A DNA stretch of 64,000 bases from Cherax quadricarinatus (GCF_038502225.1 NC_091357.1:4074130-4138129), one strand, 5' to 3'; shown: positions 32,430 to 43,660, numbered from the stretch's first letter. Program-made: numbers and translations. The notes: generated by a model from the sequence alone, not told the origin.

Positions 32430-34030
32430 TAAGTTAAGTACCACAAGGCATGGTTAGTACACCCTTATTGTTTCTCATCCTCAGTACTACAAGGTATGGT
32501 ACTAGCACCCTTATTGTTTCTCATCCTCAGTACCACAAGGCATGGTACTAGCACCCTTATTGTTTCTCATTCTCAGTATAACAAGGTATGGTACTAGCAC
32601 CCTTATTGTTTCTCATCCTCAGTACCACAAGGCATGGTACTAGCACCCTTATTGTTTCTCATTCTCAGTATAACAAGGCATGGTACTAGCACCCTTATTG
32701 TTTCTCATCCTCAGTACCACAAGGTATGGTACTAGCACCCTTATTGTTTCTCATCCTCAGTACCACAAGGTATGGTACTAGCACCCTTGTTTCTCATCCT
32801 CAGTACCACAAGGTATCGTACTAGCACCCTTATTGTTTCTCATCCTCAGTACCACAAGGCATGGTACTAGCACCCTTACTGTTTCTCATCCTCAGTACCA
32901 CAAGGTATGGCACTAGCACCCTTACTGTTTCCCATCCTCAGTACCACAACGCAGGTACTAATACCTTTACTGTTTCTCTTGCTCAGTACCACAAGGCATG
33001 GTACTAGCACCCTTACTGTTTCTTATCCTCAGTACCACAACGCACGGTACTAGTACCTTTACTGTTTCTCATCCTCAGTACCACAAGGCATTGTACTAGC
33101 ACCCTTATTGTTTCTCATCCTCAGTACTACAAGGCATGGTACTAGCACCCTTATTGTTTCTCATCCTCAGTACTACAAGGCATGGTACTAGCACCCTTAT
33201 TCTCATCCTCAGTACTACAAGGCATTGTACTAGCACCCTTACTGTTTATCCTCATTACCACAAGGCACGGTACTAGCACCCTTACTGTTTCTCATCCTCA
33301 GTACCACAAGGCATGGTACTAGTACTTTTACTGTTTTTCATCCTCAGTACCACAAGGCATGGTACTAGTACCTTTACTGTTTCTCATCCTCAGTACCACA
33401 AGGTATTGTACTAGTACCTTTACTGTTTCTCATCCTCAGTACCACAAGGTATGGTACTAGTACCTTTACTGGTTCTCATCCTCAGTACCACAAGGCATGG
33501 TACTAGCACCCTTACTGTTTCTCATCCTCAGTACCACAAGGCATGGTACTAGCACCCTTACTGTTTCTCATCCTCAGTATCACAAGGCATGGTACTAGTA
33601 CCCATACTGTTTCTCATCCTCAGTACCACAAGGCATGGTACTAGTACCCTTACTGTTTCTCATCCTCAGTACCACAAGGCATGGTACTAGTACCCTTACT
33701 GTTTCTCATCCTCAGTACCACAAGGCATGGTACTAGTACCCTTACTGTTTCTCATCCTCAGTACCACAAGGCATGGTACTAGTACCCTTACTGTTTCTCA
33801 TCCTCAGTACCACAAGGCATGGTACTAGTACCCTTGTTTCTCATCCTCGGTACCATAAGGCATGGTACTAACACCTTTACTGTTTCTCATCCTCAGTACC
33901 ACAAGGCATGGTACTAACACCCTTACTGTTTCTCATTCTCAGTATCACAAGACATGGTACTAGTACCCACACTGTTTCTCATCCTCAGTACCACAAGGCA
34001 TTGTACTAACACCCTTACTGTTTCTCATCT
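32430..34030 (+). repeat. 46-bp minisatellite made from a LINE A RT segment, about 34 units
   Basis: Unit CAGTACCACAAGGCATGGTA, CTAGCACCCTTACTGTTTCT, CATCCT. In LINE A copies (30308-30357, 51966-52015) the sequence CAGTTCCCCAAGGCACTGTC, CTGGCACCTCTGCTGTTTCT, CATCCT encodes the SVPQGTVLAPLLFLIL block of the reverse transcriptase. The array matches it word for word. Right of the array, at 34020-34130, LINE A continues (ATAGCAGACAGATAAAAACG and onward). So one exon-like piece of a LINE was tandemly amplified in place. Units vary in CTTACTG/CTTATTG and GCACC/GTACC. Confidence 0.9.
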
Positions 34031-34214
34031 TCATAGCAGACAGATAAAAACGCACGCCACACCTTCGTATCATCTTTTGCTAACAGCACCAAAATAGACG
34101 TGTAAGTCACCTTGGTAGAAGACAGTGAAAAATTGCTGCTCAGCTAAGAATGAATAATCAGGAGCACTGCAAACAGAACTCGGGAAGATAATCTCGCACA
34201 ACAATAGACAAATG

Positions 34215-34990
34215 TAAAAGACCTAATATTAATAATGTCAGATGGCCTATCATTGTAGAGAACACAATGATGTCAGATGGCCTATCATTGTAGAGAACAC
34301 AATGATGTCAGATGGCCTGTCATTGTAGAGAACACAATGATGTCAGATGGCCTATCATTGTAGAGAACACAATGTCAGATGGCCTATCATTGTAGAGAAC
34401 ACAATGATGTCAGATGGCCTATCATTGTAGAGAACACAATGTCAAATGGCCTGTCACTGTAGAGAACACAATGATGTCAGATGGCCTATCATTGTAGAGA
34501 ACACAATGATGTCAGATGGCCTATCATTGTAGAGAACACAATGATGTCAGATGGCCTATCATTGTAGAGAACACAATGATGTCAGATGGCCTATCATTGT
34601 AGAGAACACAATGATGTCAGATGGCCTATCATTGTAGAGAACACAATGATGTCAGATGGCCTATCATTGTAGAGAACACAATGATGTCAGATGGCCTATC
34701 ATTGTAGAGAACACAATGATGTCAGATGGCCTATCATTGTAGAGAACACAATGTCAGATGGCCTATCATTGTAGAGAACACAATGATGTCAGATGGCCTA
34801 TCATTGTAGAGAACACAATGATGTCAGATGGCCTATCATTGTAGAGAACACAATGTCAGATGGCCTATCATTGTAGAGAACACAATGTCAGATGGCCTAT
34901 CATTGTAGAGAACACAATGATGTCAGATGGCCTATCATTGTAGAGAACACAATGATGTCAGATGGCCTATCATTGTAGAGAACACATTGG
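34215..34990 (+). repeat. 35/32-bp minisatellite from a second LINE A segment, about 22 units
   Basis: Unit GATGTCAGATGGCCTATCAT plus TGTAGAGAACACAAT, with 32-bp units lacking one GAT. It corresponds to LINE A ATTGTCAGATCACCTTTCTT plus TCAAAGAACATAA at 30629-30662 (the SDHLSFKEH block). LINE A sequence leading into it (AAAGACCTAATATTAATAATGTCAGATGG) is readable at 34215-34245. Confidence 0.9.
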
Positions 34991-35060
34991 TGTCACTTGG
35001 CTTAGCACTTACAGGACACACATTTAGAACACTAAGGAATCTTTATTGCTGAAACGTAAG

Positions 35061-35175
35061 AACGGGCGAGGATAGAACCCGCGATCAGAATCTCCAAACT
35101 CCAGACCGTCGCGTGGTTCTATCCCCGCCCGTAGTATGGTTTGTTTGCAATCGTGTCATTACGATTTCGTGAGTC
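35061..35175. mobile_element. Chimeric head-to-head tRNA-SINE
   Basis: 35061-35113 is the 3' half of a tRNA-like SINE on the minus strand (GAACCCGCGATCAGA...). It joins directly to 35114-35175, the plus-strand 3' end with GGTTCTATCCCC and the tail GTTTGCAATCGTGTCATTAC. The A-box half is missing from both. Confidence 0.7.
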
Positions 35176-35224
35176 ACATTTCGTGAATATAACACTAGCG
35201 ACAGTAGTACTTTTGACGTGATCA

Positions 35225-35340
35225 GTCCCCTTCCCCTTGGTATGAGGTAGTCAGTCCCTCAGACTTAAAGCACAGACTGGAACAGAAGTGAAGTGAAACG
35301 AAGCAGTTACAGTCGAGTGCTGCCCACTAGTGGAAGCAGG
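35225..35340. repeat. pLTR-like remnant
   Basis: GATCAGTCCCCTTCCCC and GTCAGTCCCTCAGACTTAAA resemble the internal pLTR block in reverse. No terminal motif is preserved. Confidence 0.4.
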
Positions 35341-35584
35341 TCATTACTAGACAGTTGTTAAGGTAAGGAGTTGCAGAAGACTTTCCCTGTACCAAGACAT
35401 CATGGTGTTGCTGGGTGGGACAACTGTCACATTGTTGATACACATGTGTTGTACATATATCTTATTCATCTTGTCTATATAGTATGCCATTAATAATATA
35501 AATGAAGAGATTATGCAAAGTGAATGCGATAAATATTTATAAGTTCTGATTAGGAGAAATTTATAGTCAAGACAACAATGTATA

Positions 35585-35905
35585 TATGTTTGCAATAAAG
35601 TCAATGGAATTCTTGGCTTCATATCAAGAAATGTCGAGTTTTAAGATTACATTTCAACTTTGTCAGTCATAAGCTTTCATTGAGATCATGTTGCCCAGTT
35701 CTGGTCTCCATATTTCATAATGTACATAAATGCTTTTGGAAAACTTACTGAGAAGAATTACGAACTTGAGCCTTTTTTCAGGAATCTTTCGTACAACAAT
35801 AGGCAGAAGACACTGAATTTGTCCTCTCTGGAAAGATGTAGAATTAGGGGATCTGACTCGGTAAATTTTAGATGAATGTAGAAAACTGGTTCAGAGAAAC
35901 GATAT
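35585..35905 (+). pseudogene. CR1-like LINE C-terminal fragment
   Basis: Encodes NKVNGILGFISRNVEF, then in-frame AQFWSPYFI and LSSLERCRIRG. This is the usual order of a non-LTR RT thumb and C-terminus. It has several stops. The family is distinct from LINE A. Confidence 0.6.
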
Positions 35906-35920
35906 GATGATAAAATAGAT

Positions 35921-36105
35921 ACTTGTTTCGCCAACCAGTGGCTTCCTCAGTGCTGAGAAGAATGGTTTATGATCAGTTCAGATAATCAGGGACTGATCAC
36001 TTTAAACTCTTTCTGACCTTAACACCATTCTTCTCTGCATTGGACTGAGGAAGCCACTGGTTGGCGGAACGTTTCCACAAATAAGATACCAAAGTGCTGC
36101 ACAAG
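35921..36105. mobile_element. Inverted pLTR pair
   Basis: The left end (35921-35949, minus) and right end (36045-36085, plus) carry the same GCCACTGGTTGGC motif in opposite orientation. Between them, GAATGGT..GATCAG and CTTAACACCATTCTTCT are also mirrored. Confidence 0.7.
36045..36085 (+). ncRNA. Hammerhead-like motif, CTGAGGA type
   Basis: CTGAGGA, A, stem GCCA/TGGC with loop CTGGT, GGAACG (one change in GAAA), GTTTCCAC and AATAAG. Positions 3 and 8 are C and G. Confidence 0.45.
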
Positions 36106-36649
36106 TGACTATTTCATCAAATTAGATATATATCGGTCGCTGCGCGATTCGAGGAAGGCATCCCCATAGTGTACAACCCCAACCCCCTCTACCACGAGCT
36201 ACAAGAGTGCAGCATAAGTTTGTAAAGCAGTTTTAAATATTAGTGATGAAGGTTTGAAGTGTATCTGAAGAGACATTCGCAAGTTATCACATGGAAACTA
36301 ATTCTTTAAATAAAAAAATGGCGACTAAGGATATGCACAGTCCAAAACTAATTCAAACCTTCCATCAAGAAGCACCAGGTTTGACGCCAAGCTGAATATG
36401 CATTCTCTGGTTATCTCAGAGAGATCAGTATCCTAAAATACACTGGCACGTTAAGTTTAAACCCGCTCAGAAGTCGCATTATCAAGTTATCAACATTGAA
36501 GGTTTGAAGTCAGTCGGTTGAAACATTCAGGAATTATCGAATGAATGAAAGCCGGTATTCTAGTTTTTCCTAGGTTCACCTCAAGCTGAGAGTACTGAAA
36601 GTCTCTCAGCTCAGGCTGAGAGATTATTAACACATATGGCATATGCATG

Positions 36650-37210
36650 GAGAGTTACGTGCAGCCGCTTCCTGGGGTCACCGCCCCCGCGACCCTGTCC
36701 CAGACCAGGCCTGGTTGTTTGACCGATCAAGCTGATAGTGTTCACAGCTTACACTCCATCGGATGCACTACAACTTGGATGATCAGAAACTGATTTGAGG
36801 AATCTGCCACGTTCCCTCTTGAAGACATCCAGGTGTTTGTAATTCTCCTTTTGCATGAAGGGAGGGAGTTGATGAGTCGTGGTCCCTCAACACTTACTGA
36901 GTACTCTGTGTACTCGCTACCTTGCTTTTCACTGGAGGTGAAAAGCAAGGTAGCGTCTTCCAAGCCTCTTGTCCTCATAAGTAGTAATTTCAGTGTGCAG
37001 GCTTGGGATCATTCCCCTCAGTATCTTCCAGATGTAGACTATGATGTGTCTTTTACACCCACGTTATAAAGACTACGGTTCTAGGGACTTCAAACATTCC
37101 CGGTAATTTAGGTGCTTGAGGGAGTTTATACAAGGTGTGAAATTCTCTGTATATTACCCAGGTGAGCAGTGTCACCTGTGTTGTAGGTGACCGTTAGTGT
37201 ATATTCCAAC
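36650..37210 (-). pseudogene. LINE A C-terminal fragment with internal hairpin
   Basis: Minus-strand tail: VEGPRLINSLPSCKRRI, a segment equal to SSRGNVADSSNQFL, and the 3' block GACCAGGCCTGG. At 36915-36955 a perfect inverted repeat (CGCTACCTTGCTTTTCAC / GTGAAAAGCAAGGTAGCG) interrupts the coding order. Confidence 0.75.
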
Positions 37211-37259
37211 CTGGGGGGAACCACTGACCTGCTTGCTGGGATTTGTCGGCTGCTAGCTC

Positions 37260-38215
37260 TTGTTCCCAGTGTACCACTACACTATCTTCATCACCATCAC
37301 TACACTATCTTTACCATTGCACTGTCTTCACTACACGTTCTTCACTACACCATCTTCATCGCTACACTATCTTCATCACTGCACTATCTTCATTTCATTA
37401 TCTTCAGCACCACCACTACATCTTCAACACTACTACACCATCTTCTTCATCACCACTACCACACCATCTTCACCACACCATCACCACCACCACACCATCT
37501 TCAACACACCATCTTCAACGCTACCACACCACCACCGCCACCGCCACCACTACACCATCTTCACCACACCACCATCACCACTACCACACCATCTTCATCG
37601 TACCACCACACCATCTTCATCACTACCACACCACCACCACTATACCATCATCACCGCCACACCATCTTCACTACCACACCACCATCATCATCATCCCCAC
37701 ACCACCACCACACCATCTTCAGCAACACTCCATCACTACCACACCATCACCACTACAGCATCTTCACTACAATCTTCACTACACCATCTTCACCACACCA
37801 TCTTCACCACACCATCTTCAACACCGCCACACCACCACACCATCTTCACTACACCGTTTTCACACCATCTTCACCACTACACCGTCTTCACACCATCTTC
37901 ATCGTACCACCACACCATCTTCATCACTACCACACCACCACCACTATACCATCATCACCACCACATCATCTTCACTACCACACCACCATCATCATCATCA
38001 TCCCCACACCACCACCACACCATCTTCAGCAACACTCCATCTTCATCACTACCACACCATCACCACCACTACAGCATCTTCACCACTACAATCTTCACTA
38101 CACCATCTTCAACACCGCCACACCATCACCACACCATCTTCACTACACCGTTTTCACACCCTCTTCACCACTACACCGTCTTCACACCATCTTCATCACC
38201 ACCACCTCTCCATCT
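37260..38215. repeat. CAC/ATC triplet-rich satellite
   Basis: Irregular repeats of ACCATCTTCA, CACTACCACACC and CACCACCAC. Larger blocks of about 380 bp recur: 37600-37870 resembles 37900-38165. All three frames on the plus strand are open for more than 340 codons, giving His/Thr/Ser/Pro-rich products with no domain. I treat them as non-genic. Confidence 0.85.
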
Positions 38216-38489
38216 CCCACACTCCCCCAACACCCCCTCAGCCTCTCCCCACTCATCGCCCCTGTGTCACCAACAGAGGAAATAGGCCTTTTGTTGAGAA
38301 GTTTTGAAGGGCCACAGCCTAGGTGGAGGAGGGAGGGTGCTGTGGAGGATTGTCTGATTGGAGGGGACTGCTGCCCACGACACGATTGTCACCATTGATT
38401 GGAGTGTATAATGGAAGTCTGGTCACCGCCAATAGGATTTGGCCAATCTCGTTAACGTGGTCGTTCTCTGGACAAACATGTGGCCGATG

Positions 38490-39278
38490 TTGCCATGGAG
38501 GGTGGTATGGAGTGTTACCATGGAGGGTGGTATGGAGTGTTACCATGGAGGGTGGTATGGAGTGTTGCCATGGAGGGTGGTATGGAGTGTTGCCATGGAG
38601 GGTGGTATGGAGTGTTGCCATGGTGGTATGGAATGTTGACATGGAGGGTGGTATGGGGTGTTGCCGTGGAATGCCTTGTGTTGCCGTGGAAGGTATTATA
38701 GAGTGTTGCCATGGAGGGTTGTATGGAGTGTTGCCATGGAGGGTTGTATGGTGGGTTGCCATGGAGGGTCGTATGGAATGTTGCCATGGAGGGTTGTATG
38801 GTGTTGCCATGGAGGGTTGTATGGTGTTGCCATGGTCTTATGGAATGTTGCCATGGTCTTATGGAATGTTGCCATTGAGGGTTGTATGGAGTGTTGCCAT
38901 GGTGGTATGAAGTGTTGCCGTGGAAGGTCTTGCGTGTGGCCGTGGAAGGTCGTGTGTGTTGCCATGGAATGTTGTATGGAGGGTTGTATGGAGTGTTGCC
39001 ATGGAGGGTTGTATGGAGTGTTGCCATGGAGGGTTGCATGGAGTGTTGCCATGGAAGGTTGCATGGAGTGTTGCCATGGAAGGTTGCATGGAGTGTTGCA
39101 TGGAGTGTTGCCATGGAGGGTTGCATGGAGTGTTGCCATGGAGGGTTGCATGGAGTGTTGCCATGGAGGGTTGCATGGAGTGTTGCCATGGAAGGTTGTA
39201 TGGAGTGTTGCCATGGAAGGTTGTATGGAGTGTTGCCATGGAAGGTTGTATGGAGTGTTGCCATGGAAGGTGTTATGA
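38490..39278. repeat. 25-bp minisatellite, about 31 units
   Basis: Unit GGAGTGTTGCCATGGAGGGT plus TGTAT. Subtypes GGTGGTAT (left), GGTTGTAT (middle), GGTTGCAT and AAGGTTG (right) lie in blocks. The palindrome CCATGG occurs in nearly every unit. Confidence 0.95.
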
Positions 39279-39669
39279 AGTCATCCCACAAGACAGTGGT
39301 GTTATACCTTTATACTTTACGTTTGATGATCCTCAAGAGTTTTCCCAGTGTCACAAGGCAGCCCTGGGGCCAGGCTTGTCTGGTAAAGAGAGAAAACACC
39401 AAAAGGTGACTCTCTTTCCAGGCGGTACCATACCCCCTCCTCTCCACCTCATGCTTCCAGTATGCCATTATCTCTCCTCTGACAAGAGGTAGTTAAATTT
39501 TCATTCACTATTCAGTATTTTAGTTAGTTTCTTTTATTAGTCATTTTTACAGTTTTATGTAGTAGTGCATTTTTAATAAATTATTATATTGTCATTTGGG
39601 GTCTGGAACTGATTAATTCTATTTGCATTATTCTTTAAGGGAAAGATTGCTTTTGTCGTCGTTCATTTT

Positions 39670-39711
39670 GGTTGTCGAATTGACATCTGAAACGAATTCA
39701 ATTCGACAACC
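39670..39711. repeat. 13-bp perfect hairpin
   Basis: GGTTGTCGAATTG (39670-39682) and CAATTCGACAACC (39699-39711). It lies immediately left of the next LINE A fragment. Confidence 0.9.
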
Positions 39712-39714
39712 GAG

Positions 39715-40090
39715 GTTTCACTGTACCTGGAAAGTACTCGAGGACCTGGTCCTAAATATGCTCACTGCCATAACATGCTGAAGTAAAATAAACCCAGTGA
39801 AAAGCAGGGGTGCGGTGGGCACCATAAGGGAAAATTGCGTCAACATCCGTGGCCCTAGACTATTCAACATCTTACCAGAAGATACGAGAAAAACTGCTGG
39901 AACAAGTGTAGAAGTCTTAGAGGAAATTGAACAAGTATCTTCAGGTACCAGATCAACCAGGTTGTGATGGATATGTGGGGCAACAGGCCTCCAGCAGCAA
40001 CATCTTGGTTGACCAGGCTAGCACCAGACGAACCTGGCCCATCGCCGGGCTCCGAGAACAGTAAAACTCTCGAAACTCATCAAAGGTAGA
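39715..40090 (+). pseudogene. LINE A C-terminal fragment
   Basis: TWKVLEDLVLNMLTAIT, then GTGAAAAGCAGGGGTGCGGT, NIRGPRLFNILPEDTR-like sequence and the GCDGYVG tail, followed by the CCTGGCCCATCGCCGGGCTC 3' block. Confidence 0.75.
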
Positions 40091-40435
40091 GGTGTCATTG
40101 ATCTTTGAATCTGTTCTAGCACTAACGTCTCTCCTGCCCTGACTGGAGTTGTCAACACTGAACAATACTTCAAGTGACAGAGCACAAACAATTTAAGTGT
40201 CACTATTGGCAATATTTCCTCTCCTGAAAGTCTTCATTTTTCGCCCCCATCATTTTCCTGGGCTTCATGACAGTTGAATTATTGTGCCTTTGAAAGAAAG
40301 GTCAGCTGGCATTATTACTCCCAGATCCTTCACATGTTCCTTCCATTCTGTTTGGTAATTCTCTTGTGTTTTATATAGTCCTCTTTTTGAGTTCTTCCTC
40401 TCCATATCTAGGCACTTGGAACCCACTGTTAATAA
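40091..40435 (-). pseudogene. LINE A palm-to-thumb fragment, opposite strand
   Basis: Minus strand: VLCHLKYCSVLTTPVRAGE, then the block equal to KVKDLGVIMPADLSFKGTII (40270-40340), and upstream the region of FVNSGFQVPRYGEEELKRGL. The copy meets the previous one tail-on. Confidence 0.65.
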
Positions 40436-41025
40436 AGTTTGAATTTGAATTCCAGGGTCTACCTGGAGGGCACTCCGGGGATCAACGCCCCCACGGCCCG
40501 GTTTATGACGAGGCCTCCTGGTGGATCAGGGCCTGATCAACGAGGCTGTTACTGCTGGCCGTGTGTAGTCCAACGTAGAAGCCACAGACCGGCTGATCCG
40601 GTACTGACTTTAGGGATCTGTCCAGCTTCCTCTTGAAGACAACCAGGGATCTATTGGTAATTCCCTTTATGGCTGGTGGAAGGCTGTTGAACAGTCTTGG
40701 GCCCCGGACGTTTATTGTGTTTTCTCTTAGTGTAGCAATGGTGCCCCTACTTTTCACTGGGAGTATGTTGCATCGCCTGCCAAGTCTTTTGCTTTCGTAG
40801 GGAGTGATTTCTATGTGCATATTAGGGACCAGTCCCCCCGGGATCTTCCAGGTGTAGATTATGATGTATCTCTCTCCCCTGTGCTCCAGTGAGTACAAGT
40901 CAAGTGCTTCCAGGCGTTCCCAGTAGTTAAGGTGTTTGATGGAACTTATACGTGCAGTGAAGGTTCTCTGTACATTCTCTAAGTCTGCAATTTCACCTGC
41001 CTTGAATGTGGATGTTAATGTACTA
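40436..41025 (-). pseudogene. LINE A C-terminus, second well-preserved tail
   Basis: One minus frame reads LYSLEHRGERYIIIYTWKIP, GLVPNMHIEITPYESKRLGR, NINVRGPRLFNSLPPAIKG, FKRKLDRSLKSVPDQPVCG and ASSNSLVDQALIHQEASS. It is homologous over its full length to 31080-31670. The upstream part to 41025 covers the LINE A block FKAGEIADLENVQRTFTA. Confidence 0.8.
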
Positions 41026-41039
41026 TTTAGAAGTGAATG

Positions 41040-41705
41040 GAAAAACGGACATTCATATGCCTTGAGCTAACGAAAAAAAAATGTAGTCAAGGTTATCGCA
41101 GTGAAAATCTAAACGCAGAACGTAGTTGTTGCGCTTGTGTGTAAACTACCGCATACAACTTCCCAGCAGTTGAAGAACCAGTTAATGAAGATCAAGCAAT
41201 GTCAGACGACCCGTCCCCAAATATCTTGCTGCTTGGAGACTTCAATTTGAGATATCTTAAGTGGAAGAATGTAGCAAGGACTAATTGCGGGGGAGAGTCC
41301 CTGGCGCTACCTTGAACCAACAGTCCCGCACAACATAATTAATAAACCTCTGCAATAAATTCGTCTTAAGAGACTGCTGATCCGTCCAGTCTCAGAAACA
41401 CCCTAAACCTTGTATTTCATCACTGAGGACCTGGTTCAGGATATAACTTTGTTGAAGACTGCAGTCTCAGGCCACAACATAATCGAAGTATACACGTGTA
41501 TGTACAGAGACCTGGGACACACGAACACCATCATTCATGAGGCTGAATTCAACAAATTCAGTTTCAAGAACATCATCATCAACCGAGACCAAATATATCA
41601 CTAGCTTCATGATATAAGCTGGCTGACAGTGACTGATGTGACCACCGCAGACCTCAACGAGCTCCACGGGAGGATGAGCTTATTGGAGCTGAAGTATGCT
41701 TAAGA
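41040..41705 (+). pseudogene. LINE endonuclease (EEP) domain fragment
   Basis: Encodes NILLLGDFNLRYLKWKN (41220-41265), the GDFN motif of the apurinic-type endonuclease of non-LTR elements. Decayed C-terminal endonuclease and linker sequence follows (LNLVFHH, SLASYDISWLTVT, LHGRMSLLELKYA). Stops interrupt it. It may be the 5' part of LINE A, as its order and decay fit, but no overlap with RT exists here to prove that. Confidence 0.65.
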
Positions 41706-41735
41706 CACATACCTTCACAAACTCTTCATAGTTTC

Positions 41736-41840
41736 TAATGTAGCGCGTCGGTCTGGAGTTTAATGACTTTCTGATCGCGGGTTCAAACCCCGCCCGTGGT
41801 ATGGTTTGTTTGCAATCGTGTCATTACGATTTCGTGAGTC
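41736..41840 (+). mobile_element. tRNA-derived SINE, 5' truncated
   Basis: GCGCGTCGGTCTGGAGTTTAATGACTTTCTGATCGCG-like anticodon and variable part, B-box GGGTTCAAACCCC, and tail GTTTGCAATCGTGTCATTACG ending GTGAGTC. Confidence 0.75.
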
Positions 41841-41949
41841 GAGTAGCCCTTTCCTCTGTTGGGTAAAGAGCCATCAACAGGATTCCCATGTATTCTGCTG
41901 CAGGTCCAGATTTGTGGAACTCAATATATGTATATCCTCTGTATCCCTG

Positions 41950-42060
41950 TATTGTTTGTAACAGCTTGGCAAAGCTCCTGGAGAGCGAAACGTTGCCACA
42001 ATAAAATGTCGCATTAATTGCACTTGTCCTTATACCTATAATCTCTCTTCTACACTTAAA
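41950..42060 (+). mobile_element. pLTR-like end, GAGAGC subfamily
   Basis: TTGGCAA at 41966-41972, A, stem GCTC/GAGC with loop CTGGA, GAAACGTTGCCAC, AATAAAA (42000-42006), then TGTCGCATTAATTGCACTTG. Confidence 0.65.
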
Positions 42061-42204
42061 ATATTATCTTCTCGCTGCCTGCACGCATCTCTTAATTTTG
42101 CTGTATTGTTTAAGAACATAATGAAGGATCACTGCAGTAAGCCTGTATTTAAAGCTAACCAAAGTTCTCGTCTCAGTGATGCTGCCTGGGAAGCTTTTCC
42201 AAAT

Positions 42205-42310
42205 GCAAACTTGTCTACACAGCACAGGACGAGCCTGGCCCACGGTCGGGTTCCGAGAGTAGTAAGACTCTTGAAGCTCGTCAAAGGTATATGTCAAAGG
42301 TACAGTTATG
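42205..42310 (+). pseudogene. LINE A 3' fragment
   Basis: ACGAGCCTGGCCCACGGTCG and GAGAGTAGTAAGACTCTTGA match the 3' end that follows the coding tail in the 40-kb and 24-kb copies. Confidence 0.5.
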
Positions 42311-42469
42311 CGAGTAGCAGATACAGGAAGAGATGCAGAATAAATTACCTACTGAAAAGTGGTGGTGAAGAGGTGGAACTGGGGTTGGAGGAGTGACTCC
42401 ATCTACCACTGCTTCACCTCATCTGTTATCAGTATATGAGAGCCATCTCCGCGAATATGTTGCACTTTT

Positions 42470-42610
42470 GTCAAGACTCTAGGATGAGGGACTGATTACC
42501 TCAGACTCCTCCTCATCGTCAACCTTTCTCTGCATTGGAGTGAAGAAGCCACTGCGTGGCGAAACGTTTCCGGAATAAAGCTTCCCAAATGTTGCATAAA
42601 TGTCTCATTT
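42470..42610 (+). mobile_element. pLTR-like fragment with hammerhead-like end
   Basis: GAGGGACTGATTACCTCAG block, then GTGAAGA (42540-42546), A, five-pair stem GCCAC/GTGGC with loop TGC, GAAACGTTTCCGG and AATAAAG (42574-42580). The fifth stem pair and altered loop set it apart from the GCCA/TGGC copies. Confidence 0.6.
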
Positions 42611-43190
42611 ATCAATTTGTCGGTTTTCTAAACCATTTATACACAGTAATATCCGTGTCTCAAGACACTTCATCTTCCTATCAGTTGTCAGAAATATTAC
42701 CGTATGAATGGCAGAGGTTTTCAAAAACAAAGTGGACCACTTCCTTCAACTATCTCATCATCAGGCTGTGACTGCTGTCTTGCACAGCCTGGCTGATCGG
42801 ACAACAGGAAGGCTGGCCGGGGTGCGTGGGAGGTTTAAGGGAGTGTTAGAAACTCTTGAAACCGGTTAGAGGTTTACCACGAGTAAATAATTTTACCATT
42901 GGCTAGCTGGTGGGTGCAGGTAGGAGGTTGGTTGTCACTTTGAAGCACTCACTGGAACATATTATCTTGCCGCACGTCCTGCCTCGCCCCCTTCATTCTC
43001 CTGCTGATGACACTGATAACAATTAGCATTCGGTTCAGCATCTGAGCAATTAATAGGTGAAGATACCAGCCAGAGGTCAGCAAGAAGAGTTCGTGGAGGC
43101 AGATGTTGTCCTGGTACTTTTTATTGTCTTGAAAACGGTATCAAATACCGACAAGTTGATGATTTAGACACGTGTCTTAAGCAACTTTTT
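42610..43190. other. No gene recognised
   Basis: A decayed LINE A-like 3' block may lie at 42760-42860 (GATCATCAGGCTGTGACTGC). The rest shows no recognised family. Confidence 0.45.
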
Positions 43191-43204
43191 GATGACTTAG
43201 ACAA

Positions 43205-43575
43205 TACCGGGATGTCTTTATTGTGGAAACTTTTCGCCAACTAATGGCTTCCTAAGTCCAGTAGAAGAATGGTTGAAGATCAGGAGTAGTTTGAGATAAT
43301 CAGTTGTACATAAATAAAGAATTACACACATGTGCAACATTTGGGTATCTTATTTCTGGACGTTTCTCCATCTAGTGACTTTATCAATACAAGGATATAA
43401 TGTGAAGAATTATATACAAAAGATGAGGTAACAAGTCCCTCAGCCTTGGAGTTGGTGAAGAACACCGAAGTCTTCAAGGAACTGAAGCACAGTTATATAG
43501 CTTGGCGCCCAACTCCATGACTGTGCTTCAGTTACTTCACCAGCTCCAAGGCTGAGGGACTGATTACCTCATACG
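43205..43575. mobile_element. pLTR-like fold-back element
   Basis: A minus-strand terminal motif near 43215-43258, and a second one at 43350-43387 (TTATCAA end, with GAGAAACG). GATGAGGTAACAAGTCCCTC...GGAGTTGGTGAAGAAC at about 43423-43493 is mirrored at about 43517-43573. Confidence 0.65.
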
Positions 43576-43660
43576 TGGTAGAGTTAGCGACAAAATATTA
43601 GGTAAAAGGACAGATGCAACAATGCCACAATAAAATGTCACAGTTGCACCTGTGTCGTTA

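Noticed and set aside
32430..34030. CRISPR-like array of regular repeats
   Set aside because: Units are directly adjacent with no unique spacers, and the host is an animal. It is a tandem minisatellite from a LINE segment.
37187..38398. His/Ser/Thr-rich proteins of 340-400 residues in all three plus frames
   Set aside because: Triplet-rich satellite. The three frames overlap completely and none shows a domain or a sensible start.
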